Counted from the first letter of the stretch, positions 53,118-62,766 are shown. The stretch: 64,000 nucleotides of DNA from Autumnicola sp041679265 (GCF_041679265.1 NZ_JBGFSM010000008.1:186001-250000), one strand, 5' to 3'. Program-made: numbers and translations. Notes: generated by a model not told the origin, from the letters alone.

Positions 53118-53908
53118 TTTACGGGTTGGTAACCATAATCCTGAAGAATTTGTTGCGCTTCAGGGGAAAAAAGGAATTTATAAAATTCCGCAGCATTTTT
53201 AGCTTTTTTTTCATCTTTCTGCGGAAGTAGTACCACTCCCTGTTCAATTGAAGGATAACTTTTTGGGTCCAGCTTAATCCACGCACCTTTTCCTTTCATT
53301 TTTGGGGATAAAACCACAGATTGTGCGGTAAAACCAATATCAGCAGATTCAGAAAATATAAACTGGTTTACTGAAGAAATACTTTCTCCAAATACCAGTT
53401 TTGGCTTCACCTCTTTATAAAGGCCTTTGTTTTTTAAAAAAGCAATCGCCGCTGTACCGTATGGAGCTGTTTTGGGATTCGCCACCGCAATATGTTTAAG
53501 CCTCTGGTCCTGCAATATTTCTACTGAAGGGGTTAAACTGTCTTTCAAAGTCCATAGAACGAGGCTTCCAAAAGCATAAATTTCAGGTTTTTGCTTTGCG
53601 ATTCCGGAATTATAAAGATCGTTTGGATACTTCATATTAGCGGCCACAAAAATATTATAAGGTGCGCCTGCTTTTATCTGGGCCGTTAATTTACCAGAAG
53701 AACTCACTATTATTTCACAGGGAACACCTGTTTTTTGCATAAACTCCTGTACCAGGTCTTTCATGGCAAATTGCATATTGGCCGCGGTGGCAATTCTCAA
53801 TTCAGCTTTGTTTTCTATGTTACAGCTGAAGAAGAATCCTATGAGAAAGGCTAACATAACTTTTTTTAAAACTATAGCCGGAAATAACTTCAAAGGAGCA
53901 GGTTTCAA
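53114..53908 (-). CDS. modA: Molybdate-binding protein, lipoprotein
   Basis: Substrate-binding protein of the molybdate ABC importer. ELRIATAANMQFAMKDL and VSSSGKLTAQI are the oxyanion-binding segments (Ser residues), with AVANPKTAPYGTAA and DIGFTAQS later. The signal has a lipobox at FFFSC. The start is uncertain: the TTG at 53908 gives a basic n-region (KLFPAIVLKK), while the ATG at 53857 gives a very short hydrophobic signal; I prefer the first. First gene of the mod-moeA operon, divergent from cluster B. Confidence 0.88.
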   Translation of the reverse strand: MKPAPLKLFPAIVLKKVMLAFLIGFFFSCNIENKAELRIATAANMQFAMKDLVQEFMQKTGVPCEIIVSSSGKLTAQIKAGAPYNIFVAANMKYPNDLYNSGIAKQKPEIYAFGSLVLWTLKDSLTPSVEILQDQRLKHIAVANPKTAPYGTAAIAFLKNKGLYKEVKPKLVFGESISSVNQFIFSESADIGFTAQSVVLSPKMKGKGAWIKLDPKSYPSIEQGVVLLPQKDEKKAKNAAEFYKFLFSPEAQQILQDYGYQPVK

Positions 53909-54177
53909 TTAGGTGAAAATTTAAAATTTCGGATAAAATTAGAGATAATAAACTTCAAAAAGAATGATTAGGAAACAATATCATGCTTTTTAAGCTGAAC
54001 CGGCCGAAGCTGTTTTGCCTGTTAAATATATTTTAAAACTTGGCCGTGCTTCTTCATGTTGTTCTTATTTAATGTAAATTTTAAAGCATTGCCTTTCAGT
54101 CGGTTTTTATAGACAGGCTTCTACGGGGAAGATGGAAATTAGATCTGAAAGAACTTAAAATCCTAAAAAGCAGTATT

Positions 54178-54693
54178 ATGAAAGAAAATTTCAGCCCGGG
54201 GCAGCACGGTCCTTTATCTATAGAAAAGAAAAAGATCTCGCTTAACATCAATGGTGTGGAGCAGGAATTAGAAGTTGAAGCCTGGACTTCAATTTTAGAT
54301 CTTCTGCGGGAACATTTACATCTTACCGGCACCAAAAAAGGCTGCGATCATGGCCAGTGCGGTGCCTGCACGATCTTACTGAACGGCACCAGAATCAATT
54401 CCTGCCTGAGCCTGGCAGTAATGCATGATGGTGCTGAAATCACTACTATTGAAGGTATAGCCAAAGGAGACCAGCTTCATCCTGTGCAGGAGGCTTTTAT
54501 GGAACATGACGCGTTCCAGTGCGGGTATTGCACGCCTGGCCAGATTTGCTCTGCCATTGGGTTGATTAATGAGGGTAAAGCCAGCACGCTGGATGAAATA
54601 AGGGATTTAATGAGTGGCAATATTTGCCGTTGCGGGGCCTATAATAACATAACGAAAGTGGTGCAGGAAGCACTGGAAAGGAACAACAAATGA
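54178..54693 (+). CDS. Molybdenum hydroxylase cluster B: [2Fe-2S] subunit
   Basis: A 171-residue [2Fe-2S] subunit, closely related to the cluster A protein at 44376 (shared LTGTKKGCDHGQCGAC, EHDAFQCGYCTPGQICS and RDLMSGNICRCGAY). All eight cluster Cys are present. Its N-terminus (MKENFSPGQHGPLS) is unlike its paralogue's and is not a Tat signal. It overlaps the FAD gene by four bases (ATGA). Confidence 0.92.
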   Translation: MKENFSPGQHGPLSIEKKKISLNINGVEQELEVEAWTSILDLLREHLHLTGTKKGCDHGQCGACTILLNGTRINSCLSLAVMHDGAEITTIEGIAKGDQLHPVQEAFMEHDAFQCGYCTPGQICSAIGLINEGKASTLDEIRDLMSGNICRCGAYNNITKVVQEALERNNK

Positions 54694-55676
54694 GACCATT
54701 CAAATTTATAAAAGCTGAAGATGTAGACTCGGCAGTAAGTGACATTTCCACAAATGAGCAGGCTAAATTCATTGCCGGCGGCACTAATCTGCTGGATTTA
54801 ATGAAAATTGATGTGATGCAACCCAGAAATATTATTGATATTACCGGCCTGGGATTAAATAAAATTGAAGAAACCGGGGAGGGAGGCCTGCGCCTGGGAG
54901 CTTTGGTAACCAATGCAGATACTGCGTATCACGAAGAAGTGCATAAAAAATATCCAATACTTTCCCACGCCATCCTGGCCGGGGCTTCCCCCCAGCTTAG
55001 GAACAAAGCCACAGATGGTGGGAATTTATTACAACGCACCCGCTGCTACTATTTTTACGATACCACCACCCCGTGTAATAAGCGGGAACCGGGAAGCGGC
55101 TGTTCTGCAATAAACGGCTACAATCGCATGCATGCTATTTTAGGGGCAAGTGAAAAATGTATTGCCGTGCATCCTTCAGATATGTGTGTGGCGCTTGCCG
55201 CCCTGGGGGCTGTAGTACAGGTAGAAGGGCCGGAAGCCAAAAGAGCAATTCCTTTTGACAATTTTCACCGGCTGCCGGGTGATGAACCGGAAAAGGACAC
55301 CAATTTGTTGGCAGACGAAATCATTACTTCCATAGACTTGCCGCCGGAAGGTTTTGCTGAAAATTTTGCTTATCTCAAAAATCGCGACCGTGCTTCTTAT
55401 GCTTTTGCTCTAGTCTCAGTAGCTGTTGGGCTTCAGATGAATAATGAAAAAATTGAAGAAGCAAGGATCGCATTGGGAGGAGTGGCACACAAACCCTGGA
55501 GAGATAAAAAAGCCGAGGCGCTACTTCAGAATAAAGCGGCAACAATGGAGAACTTTCAGAAAGTAGCAGATGAAATCCTGAAAGAAGCTAAAGGCTACAC
55601 GTATAACAAATTTAAAATTGAACTGGCCAAAAGATCCATTGTTCGGGCATTGATGCAGGCTGCTAAAATAGACTAA
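54690..55676 (+). CDS. Molybdenum hydroxylase cluster B: FAD subunit
   Basis: A 328-residue FAD subunit, same length as its cluster A paralogue. FIAGGTNLLDLMK binds FAD. RTRCYYF, CNKREPGSGC and KCIAVHPSD again supply the PaoB-type [4Fe-4S] ligands. One base separates it from the Mo subunit gene. Confidence 0.9.
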   Translation: MRPFKFIKAEDVDSAVSDISTNEQAKFIAGGTNLLDLMKIDVMQPRNIIDITGLGLNKIEETGEGGLRLGALVTNADTAYHEEVHKKYPILSHAILAGASPQLRNKATDGGNLLQRTRCYYFYDTTTPCNKREPGSGCSAINGYNRMHAILGASEKCIAVHPSDMCVALAALGAVVQVEGPEAKRAIPFDNFHRLPGDEPEKDTNLLADEIITSIDLPPEGFAENFAYLKNRDRASYAFALVSVAVGLQMNNEKIEEARIALGGVAHKPWRDKKAEALLQNKAATMENFQKVADEILKEAKGYTYNKFKIELAKRSIVRALMQAAKID

Positions 55677-55677
55677 T

Positions 55678-57933
55678 ATGGCAACAGATTATATAGGAAA
55701 ACCAAAGAACCGGGTAGATGGAAGGGATAAAGTAGCGGGAAAGGCCAAATATGCCGCGGAATTTCATGAACCCGGTTTATTGCATGGAGTGGTGGTTTCC
55801 AGCGCGATAGCAAAAGGCAGAATTAAAGTTATAGATGCCTCTAAAGCCCTGGAACTTGATGGCGTGGTGGAAGTATTTACCCACGAAAACACTCCCAGCC
55901 TTGCGTGGATGGACTTAAGCTACAAAGATATGGATGCGCCTCCCGGAGATCCTTTCCGGCCGCTGCATAGTGATAAAATCCAGTTTAACATGCAGCCTGT
56001 GGCGCTGGTAGTTGCTGAAACCCTTGAATTGGCAAAATACGCGTCCCATCTTATTGACATAGGCTACGATGTAGATGGCCATAATACCAAACTTGTTGAC
56101 AGCCTTGACCAAAGCGAAAAAGGAAAAGGCCTTAGGGCTGGGTTTGAAAATCCCACCTCTGTTGGGGACTTTGAAGATGCTTTTGAAAAAGCCGAAGTTA
56201 AAATAGACCTGGAATATTTTCATGGTGCCGAGCATCATAATCCTATGGAAATGCACGCTTCCACGGTAATTTATGGGGAAGACGGTAATTTGACCATTTA
56301 TGATAAAACCCAGGGGGTCCTGAACAGCAGGCATTATGTCTCCATGGTTTTTGGAATTTCAAAAAAGAAGATCAGGGTACTTTCACCTTATGTGGGAGGT
56401 GCGTTTGGCTCGGCATTGCGCCCGCAGTACCAGTTGTTTATGGCTACTTTGGCGGCCACCCAGCTAAAAAAATCAGTAAAAGTAGAACTTACGAGGCCCC
56501 AGATGTTTTCTTTCGGCCACCGTCCTATTACTATTCAGAACCTGAAAATTGGCGCTTCGGCAGATGGCACTTTAAAGGCCATACATCATTCGGCTTTTTC
56601 AGAAACTTCGCAGTTCGAGAAATATATCGAGAATGTGGTAAACTGGTCGGCAAAATTATATAAATGTGAAAATGTTGAAGAGAAATACCGCGTGGTGCCG
56701 CTGGATATGTATACACCCCTGGACATGCGTGCTCCGGGTGGGGCTACCGGAGTTTATGCGTTGGAATCGGCCATGGATGAACTGGCTTATAAGCTTAAAA
56801 TGGACCCGCTGGAACTTCGGCTAAAAAATTATACTGAAGAAGATAAGAGCAAGGGAAAGCCTTTTTCGAGTAAAACCCTTAGGGAATGTTACCAGCAGGG
56901 CGCAGAAAAATTTGGATGGGAAAAACGCAATCCTGAACCGGGATCTATGAAAGAGGGCCATCAGCTCGTTGGCTGGGGAATGGCAACGGGAATCTGGGAC
57001 GCGCTGCAAATGCCTGCCCGGGCAAAAGCAATTCTCACCGCAGACGGGAAACTGGAGGTAAGCAGCGCTACGGCTGATATTGGAACCGGGACTTATACGA
57101 TTATGGCCCAGATTGCGGCCGAAACTTTAGGCTTGCCCTTTGAAGATGTAACGGCTAAACTTGGAGATTCCTCCCTGCCATTCGCCTTAATAGAAGGAGG
57201 ATCTGCCACGGCAGCTTCGGTAGGATCAGCAGTAAAATCGGTATGTCTGAAAGTCGCTAAAAAACTATTAAAAGAGGCCGGAAAAATTAAAAATTCCCCC
57301 TTTAAAGATGCCAAAATTGAAGACGTCCTGTTTGCAGACGGAAAAATTTCCAGCAGGAAAGATGCTTCAATTTATATCGAAATTTCCGAAGTGATGAAAA
57401 AAAGGCAACTGGATGAGATCAAGAAAAAGTATGCGCTTATCCCCAATATGTTAAAACAAAGCAGGTACGGGCGCAATACGCACTCTGCTGTTTTTGCTGA
57501 AGTTAAGGTAGACGAAGATTTAGGTACGGTAAAAGTAACAAAAATAGTAAGTGCAATAGATGGTGGGAAAATCCTTAATCATAAAACCGCGCATAGCCAA
57601 ATTCTGGGCGGAGTGGTTTGGGGAATCTCTATGGCCCTGGAAGAAGATAGTTTTATGGATCATAATTTTGGACGTTTTATAAATCATGACCTGGCAGAAT
57701 ACCATATTGCCGTAAACGCAGATATGCCCGATATCGATATTATTTTTGTTGAAGAAGAAGATCATATTGTAAGTTCGGTTGGTGCAAAGGGAATAGGTGA
57801 AATAGGACTTGTGGGAGTGGCCGCTGCCATAGCAAACGCGGTTTATCACGCCACCGGAAGGCGTGTACGGGAACTGCCCATTACCCTGGATAAAGCAATG
57901 GGATTAAATACCGCCGAAGCAGAACAAATCTAA
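55678..57933 (+). CDS. Molybdenum hydroxylase cluster B: molybdopterin subunit
   Basis: Catalytic subunit of 751 residues, paralogous to 45881-48097 throughout. GGAFGSALRPQYQ, RAPGGATGVYALE and AKGIGEIGLVG (catalytic Glu) are kept. The region around residues 540-600 (KKLLKEAGKIKNSPFKDAK) is the least similar to cluster A, so the substrate or surface contacts probably differ. No signal peptide. The IorA-like gene follows after four bases. Confidence 0.9.
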   Translation: MATDYIGKPKNRVDGRDKVAGKAKYAAEFHEPGLLHGVVVSSAIAKGRIKVIDASKALELDGVVEVFTHENTPSLAWMDLSYKDMDAPPGDPFRPLHSDKIQFNMQPVALVVAETLELAKYASHLIDIGYDVDGHNTKLVDSLDQSEKGKGLRAGFENPTSVGDFEDAFEKAEVKIDLEYFHGAEHHNPMEMHASTVIYGEDGNLTIYDKTQGVLNSRHYVSMVFGISKKKIRVLSPYVGGAFGSALRPQYQLFMATLAATQLKKSVKVELTRPQMFSFGHRPITIQNLKIGASADGTLKAIHHSAFSETSQFEKYIENVVNWSAKLYKCENVEEKYRVVPLDMYTPLDMRAPGGATGVYALESAMDELAYKLKMDPLELRLKNYTEEDKSKGKPFSSKTLRECYQQGAEKFGWEKRNPEPGSMKEGHQLVGWGMATGIWDALQMPARAKAILTADGKLEVSSATADIGTGTYTIMAQIAAETLGLPFEDVTAKLGDSSLPFALIEGGSATAASVGSAVKSVCLKVAKKLLKEAGKIKNSPFKDAKIEDVLFADGKISSRKDASIYIEISEVMKKRQLDEIKKKYALIPNMLKQSRYGRNTHSAVFAEVKVDEDLGTVKVTKIVSAIDGGKILNHKTAHSQILGGVVWGISMALEEDSFMDHNFGRFINHDLAEYHIAVNADMPDIDIIFVEEEDHIVSSVGAKGIGEIGLVGVAAAIANAVYHATGRRVRELPITLDKAMGLNTAEAEQI

Positions 57934-57937
57934 TTTT

Positions 57938-58402
57938 ATGAAAAAGAAAATCATTTTAAAAGTAAACGGCAAAGAGCATGAGGTTAATGTAGACCCGGCC
58001 ACTCCTTTACTTTACGTGCTAAGAAATAACCTGGGATTAAAAGGCCCTAAATTTGGCTGCGGATTATCGCAGTGTGGCGCCTGTATGGTACTTTATGACG
58101 GCAAAGCAAACCCCTCCTGCCTAAAAGCCGTAGAAAATGCTACCGATATGGAAATTACCACCCTGGAAGGCCTGGCAGATGATAATGGCAACCTGCATAA
58201 AGTACAGCAGGCATTTGTAGAAGAACAGGCCGCGCAATGTGGTTATTGTCTAAATGGACTGGTAATGGCCTCAGTAGGGCTTCTTCAGGAAAACTCCAAT
58301 CCTTCAGATGAAGAAATACAGGCTGCGTTATATAGGAATATTTGCCGCTGCGGGGTTCATCCCCGGGTAATAAGGGCGGTGAAAAAAGCTTCAACTTCAT
58401 AA
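57938..58402 (+). CDS. IorA-like [2Fe-2S] subunit
   Basis: A 154-residue small subunit of the isoquinoline-1-oxidoreductase type. GCGLSQCGACMVLYDG and SCL bind the first [2Fe-2S] cluster, QCGYCLNG and CRCGVHPRV the second. It is clearly from a different branch than the two subunits upstream. It has no signal and is probably exported with its Tat-bearing partner encoded nine bases downstream. Confidence 0.9.
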   Translation: MKKKIILKVNGKEHEVNVDPATPLLYVLRNNLGLKGPKFGCGLSQCGACMVLYDGKANPSCLKAVENATDMEITTLEGLADDNGNLHKVQQAFVEEQAAQCGYCLNGLVMASVGLLQENSNPSDEEIQAALYRNICRCGVHPRVIRAVKKASTS

Positions 58403-58411
58403 AAAGGAATT

Positions 58412-60622
58412 ATGGGAACTAATCGTAGGGAATTTATAAAACAATTAGGCTATGTAAGTATTGGCTTTAGCATATTAGGCACATCCTGTATGAACCCTAA
58501 AGAAGAAAGTGGTGAAGGAGGTGGTAATGCGGCTGGCAGTGAATCGGCGACAGAGAATTCCGGGCAGCCAGACAGGATAAATGCCTGGTTGCGGGTGTTG
58601 GAGGACGGGAGTGTAATGGTGCTTACCGGGAAAATGGAACTTGGGCAGGGAATAAGAATTGCCGTGGCGCAAATGGCTGCAGAAGAATTAAATACGCATC
58701 CTGACCTGGTGCAGGTAAATTTAGCTGAAACCGGAGTTACAGCCAATGAAGGCTACACCGCGGGCAGCCATTCCATAGAAACCAGTGCGATGGCTATCAG
58801 GAGAGCGGCTGCAGCAGCAAGGGAAAAACTAATTAAAATGGCTTCAGAAAAATGGGAGCTGCCTGTTTCTGAAATAAGCCTGGAAGATGGGAAAATTACT
58901 GCCGGCAACAATAAAATGACACTTTATGACTTGCTTGAAGGAAAACAAATAAATGAAGAAATAGGCGATCCTTCAGAAATTTATGGAAAAACCAGGCGAA
59001 AATATGTAGGCCAGCCGGTATTGAGAAAAGATATTTCCGCAATGGTTAGGGCGCAGCATGAGTACGTGCAGGATCTTGAGTTTCCCAATATGGTACATGC
59101 GCGAATTATAAGGCCAGGTTCTTACACTTCCAAACTGGCCGCTTTAGATAAAGAAGGCCTGGAAGATTTCCCCGGATTTTTAAAAATGGTTCGTATTGGG
59201 AGTTTTGTTGGGGTTATTGCGGAAGAAGAATTTCAGGCGATAAAAGTAAGCTGGGAGCTGAATAACCGTGCGAAATGGGACGATGATGAATTACTGCCTG
59301 CCGATGTACCTTTAAAAGAATACCTTAAAACCCTGGATGCAGATGTAGAGGTTGAAGAAGAAAAAGGGGACTGGGAAAATGCCATAAAAGAAGCGCCCAT
59401 TCAGCATAGCGCCTCGTATTATAAGCCATATATTATGCATGCCGCCAACGGGCCTTCCTGCGCGGTGGCTTTTTTTGATAATGATAAACTCAGTGTCTGG
59501 ACGCATAGCCAGGGCGTGTATCCGCTTCGGGAGACTTTGGCGTCCCTTTTGGGGATGCCCGCAGAATCCATTCATGTTAAAGGAGTTCCGGGTTCCGGCT
59601 GTTATGGTCATAACGGTGCAGATGATGTTGCTGCTGAAGCCGCGCTTATGGCAGTAAACTTTCCCGGGCGGCATGTAAGGCTGCAGTGGATGCGTAACGA
59701 TGAACATTGCTGGGAACCCTATGGAACAGCTATGATCATGGAACTACAGGCCGGGCTGGATTCCGGCGGGAAAATTCAGGGCTGGAAATACGATTTCTGG
59801 TCAGACGGGCACAGTACGCGCCCCAATGGACAGCCGGAAACCTTGTTGCCCGCCCGCTTTCTGGATAAAGGCCACGGCGTCCCCGGAGTAGGTTTCAAAG
59901 GTGGCGCAGTACGAAATTCCACGCCCTATTACTCTATAGGTGCTTTACAAACCCAATCCCATATTTTCCAGGGTCCGCTAAGAAAATCGGCTTTAAGAGG
60001 CCTGGGCGCTTATGGTAATATATTTGGCATAGAATCCTTTATGGACGAGCTGGCCCATAAGGCCGGCAAAGATCCCGTGGCATTTCGTATAAATCATCTT
60101 GATGATGAGCGCGCAATTACCTGTCTCAGGAAAATAAAAGAACATACACAGGATGTGGTCACAGGAGAAGATGAAGGATTGGGATATGCCTTTTCACGTT
60201 ATAAGAATTCGGCTTCCTATTTTGCCGTTGCCGCCCATGTAAAAGTAAATGAGAAGGGGATTGTTCGCGTAAAAAAGATGTGGGGAGTAATTGATTCCGG
60301 GGAAACCATAAATCCCGATGGGCTAAAGAACCAGACCGAGGGTGGAATGGTACAGGCTGCCAGCTGGGCTTTGCGTGAGGAAGTGCGGTTTGATAAAAAA
60401 CATATTACCAGTGTGGACTGGCATAAATATCCTATCTTCAGGTTTGAAGAAATTCCTGAAGTGGAAGTGGAGGTGATAGACCGGGTTAACGAAAAACCTT
60501 TGGGAGCCGGGGAAGCCGCACAGGGCCCCACTGCCGCTGCAGTTGCCAACGCGGTTTTTGATGCCACAGGGGTGCGGTACCGCGATTTGCCCATTAATCC
60601 TGTGGAAAAATATCTGCGTTAG
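58412..60622 (+). CDS. IorB-like molybdopterin subunit with Tat signal
   Basis: A 736-residue catalytic subunit. The N-terminus NRREFIKQLGYVSIGFSILG is a twin-arginine signal and ends in LGTSC, so the protein may also be lipidated (Cys27). LTGKMELGQGIRIAVAQMAAEEL, VPGSGCYGHNG, LRGLGAYGN and PLGAGEAAQGPTAAAVANAV (with the catalytic Glu) are IorB-family motifs. With the IorA-like protein it would form a periplasmic two-subunit dehydrogenase without FAD, passing electrons to a membrane acceptor. Substrate unknown. Confidence 0.9.
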   Translation: MGTNRREFIKQLGYVSIGFSILGTSCMNPKEESGEGGGNAAGSESATENSGQPDRINAWLRVLEDGSVMVLTGKMELGQGIRIAVAQMAAEELNTHPDLVQVNLAETGVTANEGYTAGSHSIETSAMAIRRAAAAAREKLIKMASEKWELPVSEISLEDGKITAGNNKMTLYDLLEGKQINEEIGDPSEIYGKTRRKYVGQPVLRKDISAMVRAQHEYVQDLEFPNMVHARIIRPGSYTSKLAALDKEGLEDFPGFLKMVRIGSFVGVIAEEEFQAIKVSWELNNRAKWDDDELLPADVPLKEYLKTLDADVEVEEEKGDWENAIKEAPIQHSASYYKPYIMHAANGPSCAVAFFDNDKLSVWTHSQGVYPLRETLASLLGMPAESIHVKGVPGSGCYGHNGADDVAAEAALMAVNFPGRHVRLQWMRNDEHCWEPYGTAMIMELQAGLDSGGKIQGWKYDFWSDGHSTRPNGQPETLLPARFLDKGHGVPGVGFKGGAVRNSTPYYSIGALQTQSHIFQGPLRKSALRGLGAYGNIFGIESFMDELAHKAGKDPVAFRINHLDDERAITCLRKIKEHTQDVVTGEDEGLGYAFSRYKNSASYFAVAAHVKVNEKGIVRVKKMWGVIDSGETINPDGLKNQTEGGMVQAASWALREEVRFDKKHITSVDWHKYPIFRFEEIPEVEVEVIDRVNEKPLGAGEAAQGPTAAAVANAVFDATGVRYRDLPINPVEKYLR

Positions 60623-60630
60623 AAGTATAA

Positions 60631-60728
60631 TTTTTTGGGCGCAGCCTACGGCACGGGCTATTCGCTGTATCTTTTGCCGCGCTGACGCGCCACAAAAGGA
60701 TGCCGCTGCTATCCCTTGCGCAAAGAAT
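60631..60728. repeat. Dispersed element with GC-rich imperfect palindrome
   Basis: TTTTTTGGGCGCAGCC is followed by CGGGCTATTCGCTGTAT, a core palindrome CTTTTGCCGCG/CGCGCCACAAAAG (60671-60698) and ATCCCTTGCGCAAAG. It is far more GC-rich than other intergenic DNA here. It resembles a repeat I associate with flavobacterial genomes (recollection, unverified). Confidence 0.45.
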
Positions 60729-60749
60729 CATATAATTTAGTATTTTTAT

Positions 60750-60780
60750 CAGTTTGTCAGGCTGAGCGGAGCCGGCCTAC
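60750..60780. repeat. Second short dispersed element
   Basis: CAGTTTGTCAGGCTGAGCGG and the following AGCCGGCCTAC resemble a short repeat (GTCAGGCTGAGC...) found between genes in many Bacteroidetes. Only one copy occurs in this window. Confidence 0.35.
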
Positions 60781-60830
60781 TTTTTAATCTTAATTAGAAG
60801 GTTCAAGATTAGTAAAATATAGTTATTAAA

Positions 60831-61850
60831 ATGACCCACGAATTCAAAAAAATTGTTGAAGCCGGTTTAAAAAATCAGGAAGAAAATTTAAAAAGTGTCC
60901 TTGCCACGGTGGTGGCACTGGACGGATCTTCTTATAGAAAACCCGGCGTACGCATGCTTATTGCAGAAAATGGTAGAATGACCGGCGCGGTAAGCGGGGG
61001 CTGTGTAGAGAAAGAAGTCTTACTCCAGGCACAGGATGTTCTAAAAAATGGAACAGCTAAAATTATGACCTACGATGGCCGCTACAGGCTGGGCTGCGAA
61101 GGGATATTATACATTTTACTGGAACCGTTTTATGTTTCAGGAGAGATTGAGAAAAAATTACATTTCGTCTTCGGCAAAAGAGAATCGTTTTATTTAGAAT
61201 CTCTTTTCAGGAAAGAGGAAGGCATGACACCTGGAATGGGTTCGGCAATAGTTTTTGCAGACGGAATGCAAATGGTCTTTTCAGAAAAAACAAAAAGGGA
61301 TAACAGCCAAAAATTGCTGGTTTTCCAACAGGAAATGAAAGCATTATTCAGAATGTTGATTATTGGGGCAGAGCATGATGCCGTGCAATTATGTTCAGCG
61401 GCTTCGCTTTTAGGATGGGAAGTGATTGTAAACGCTTCGCCCAAAGATCCACGCTCCAAAGCCAATTTCCCGGGGTCGCAGGAGGTTTTACATTTACAGC
61501 CTGAAGAAATTAAACAATTGGAAATTGACAATGAAACTGCCGTGATGCTCATGAACCATAGTTACGCCACAGATCTTAAATTTTTACTTAGCCTGAAAGA
61601 CTGTAAAGCTATTTATATAGGTTTATTGGGTGCGGCAAAACGCCGGGAAAAAATATTCAATGCTTTTATAGAATATCAGCCAGAAACCGATGCTGCTTTC
61701 CTGGACAAAATTTATGGCCCTGCAGGCCTGGACATAGGTGCTGAAACTCCGCAGGAAATCGCGATTTCGGTGCTTTCAGAAATCCTTTCTGTGATAAGAG
61801 GAAAAAAAGCATTTCCGTTAAGGGAGAAAATGGGTAAAATACATAATTGA
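60831..61850 (+). CDS. xdhC: XdhC/CoxI-family Moco maturation factor
   Basis: A 339-residue chaperone that binds Moco, promotes its terminal sulfuration and inserts it into xanthine-oxidase-family enzymes. VVALDGSSYRKPGVRMLI and VSGGCVEKEVL form the XdhC/CoxI N domain; a Rossmann C domain follows (FRMLIIGAEHDAVQLC, then YIGLLGAAKRREKI and GLDIGAETPQEIAISVLSEI). Serves the hydroxylases upstream. It overlaps the next gene by four bases. Confidence 0.9.
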   Translation: MTHEFKKIVEAGLKNQEENLKSVLATVVALDGSSYRKPGVRMLIAENGRMTGAVSGGCVEKEVLLQAQDVLKNGTAKIMTYDGRYRLGCEGILYILLEPFYVSGEIEKKLHFVFGKRESFYLESLFRKEEGMTPGMGSAIVFADGMQMVFSEKTKRDNSQKLLVFQQEMKALFRMLIIGAEHDAVQLCSAASLLGWEVIVNASPKDPRSKANFPGSQEVLHLQPEEIKQLEIDNETAVMLMNHSYATDLKFLLSLKDCKAIYIGLLGAAKRREKIFNAFIEYQPETDAAFLDKIYGPAGLDIGAETPQEIAISVLSEILSVIRGKKAFPLREKMGKIHN

Positions 61851-62449
61851 TTTTGGGCAAAACAGGAATTATTATTATTGCTGCAGGGGCTTCCAGAAGA
61901 ATGGAAAATACCAAGCAACTTTTGCAGATAGGGGAGGAGACCATGCTGGGAAAGGCAATAAAACAGGCCACTGCTTCTGTTGCTGATGAGGTAATTGTAG
62001 TTCTTGGTGCAAACTCAGATAGAATCACGGCTAAAATTGAGCATTTTCCAGCTATAATTTTAATAAATGAAAACTGGAGAAATGGTCTGGGTTCTTCAAT
62101 AGCAACGGGAATAAAATATTTCTTTCAGAATAAGAAAAAATTTGAAGCGGTTTTAGTAATGCTGGGGGACCAGCCATTGATGGATTCAGCTTACTTAAAC
62201 CAGTTGTTGGAAGTTTATAAAGAAAACCCTTCTAAAATAGTTGCCACAAAATATCCAAAATCGGCAGGTGTTCCGGCAGTTTTTCCGAAGAAATATTTTA
62301 AGGAACTGTCCCTGTTAGCAGAAGACAAAGGTGCAAAGAATATCCTGGCACGAGAAAGATCTTCGCTTATTGTTTTAGATGCCGGAGATCGAATTCTGGA
62401 TATTGACACTCCACAGGATTATAAGCAATTACAGGAGAGGCTCGATTAA
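61847..62449 (+). CDS. mocA: MobA-like nucleotidyltransferase (probable molybdenum cofactor cytidylyltransferase)
   Basis: A 200-residue MobA-like NTP transferase. IIIIAAGASRRMENTKQLL is the nucleotide loop, ENWRNGLGSSIATGI and MLGDQPLMD (metal Asp) are MocA-type motifs, DIDTPQDY closes the fold. In E. coli MocA makes the cytosine dinucleotide form of Moco used by PaoABC, matching the enzymes here. It begins at a TTG overlapping the xdhC stop; no suitable ATG exists upstream of the loop. Last gene of the island. Confidence 0.85.
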   Translation: MILGKTGIIIIAAGASRRMENTKQLLQIGEETMLGKAIKQATASVADEVIVVLGANSDRITAKIEHFPAIILINENWRNGLGSSIATGIKYFFQNKKKFEAVLVMLGDQPLMDSAYLNQLLEVYKENPSKIVATKYPKSAGVPAVFPKKYFKELSLLAEDKGAKNILARERSSLIVLDAGDRILDIDTPQDYKQLQERLD

Positions 62450-62766
62450 CAATTCTTAAATTTCAATTGATAAGGCAGATGTTCAAAGCCTTCATATAAA
62501 ACAGAGGGAACTCTTAAAAGCAGAAGGGAATCTCAATTTTTATGCATACAAGGAGGTGCAGAATATTAAATATATCCCCAGCTTTAATTTTTATTAATAA
62601 TAAATAGGGCAGCTGTCATTTTAATAAATTAGGAAGCCATAGGTGATTTATTGCTAACAATAAGCATAAACTAAATATAAAATTTGATTAAATATTTAGT
62701 TAGCTATTTAATTTCCTATAACTTTAGAATTAACAGAAAACCAACAACAACCAAAAAATTGAATTT
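62450..62766. other. Intergenic region, AT-rich
   Basis: 317 bases between mocA and the DUF1206 gene. I see no gene, hairpin terminator or RNA. The last 100 bases are very AT-rich and probably hold the DUF1206 promoter, but no exact TAnnTTTG is present. Confidence 0.5.

Noticed and set aside
53909..54177. Molybdenum-cofactor riboswitch in the divergent modA/cluster B region
   Set aside because: I looked for the conserved Moco-aptamer blocks and found none on either strand; the same holds for the region before cluster A.
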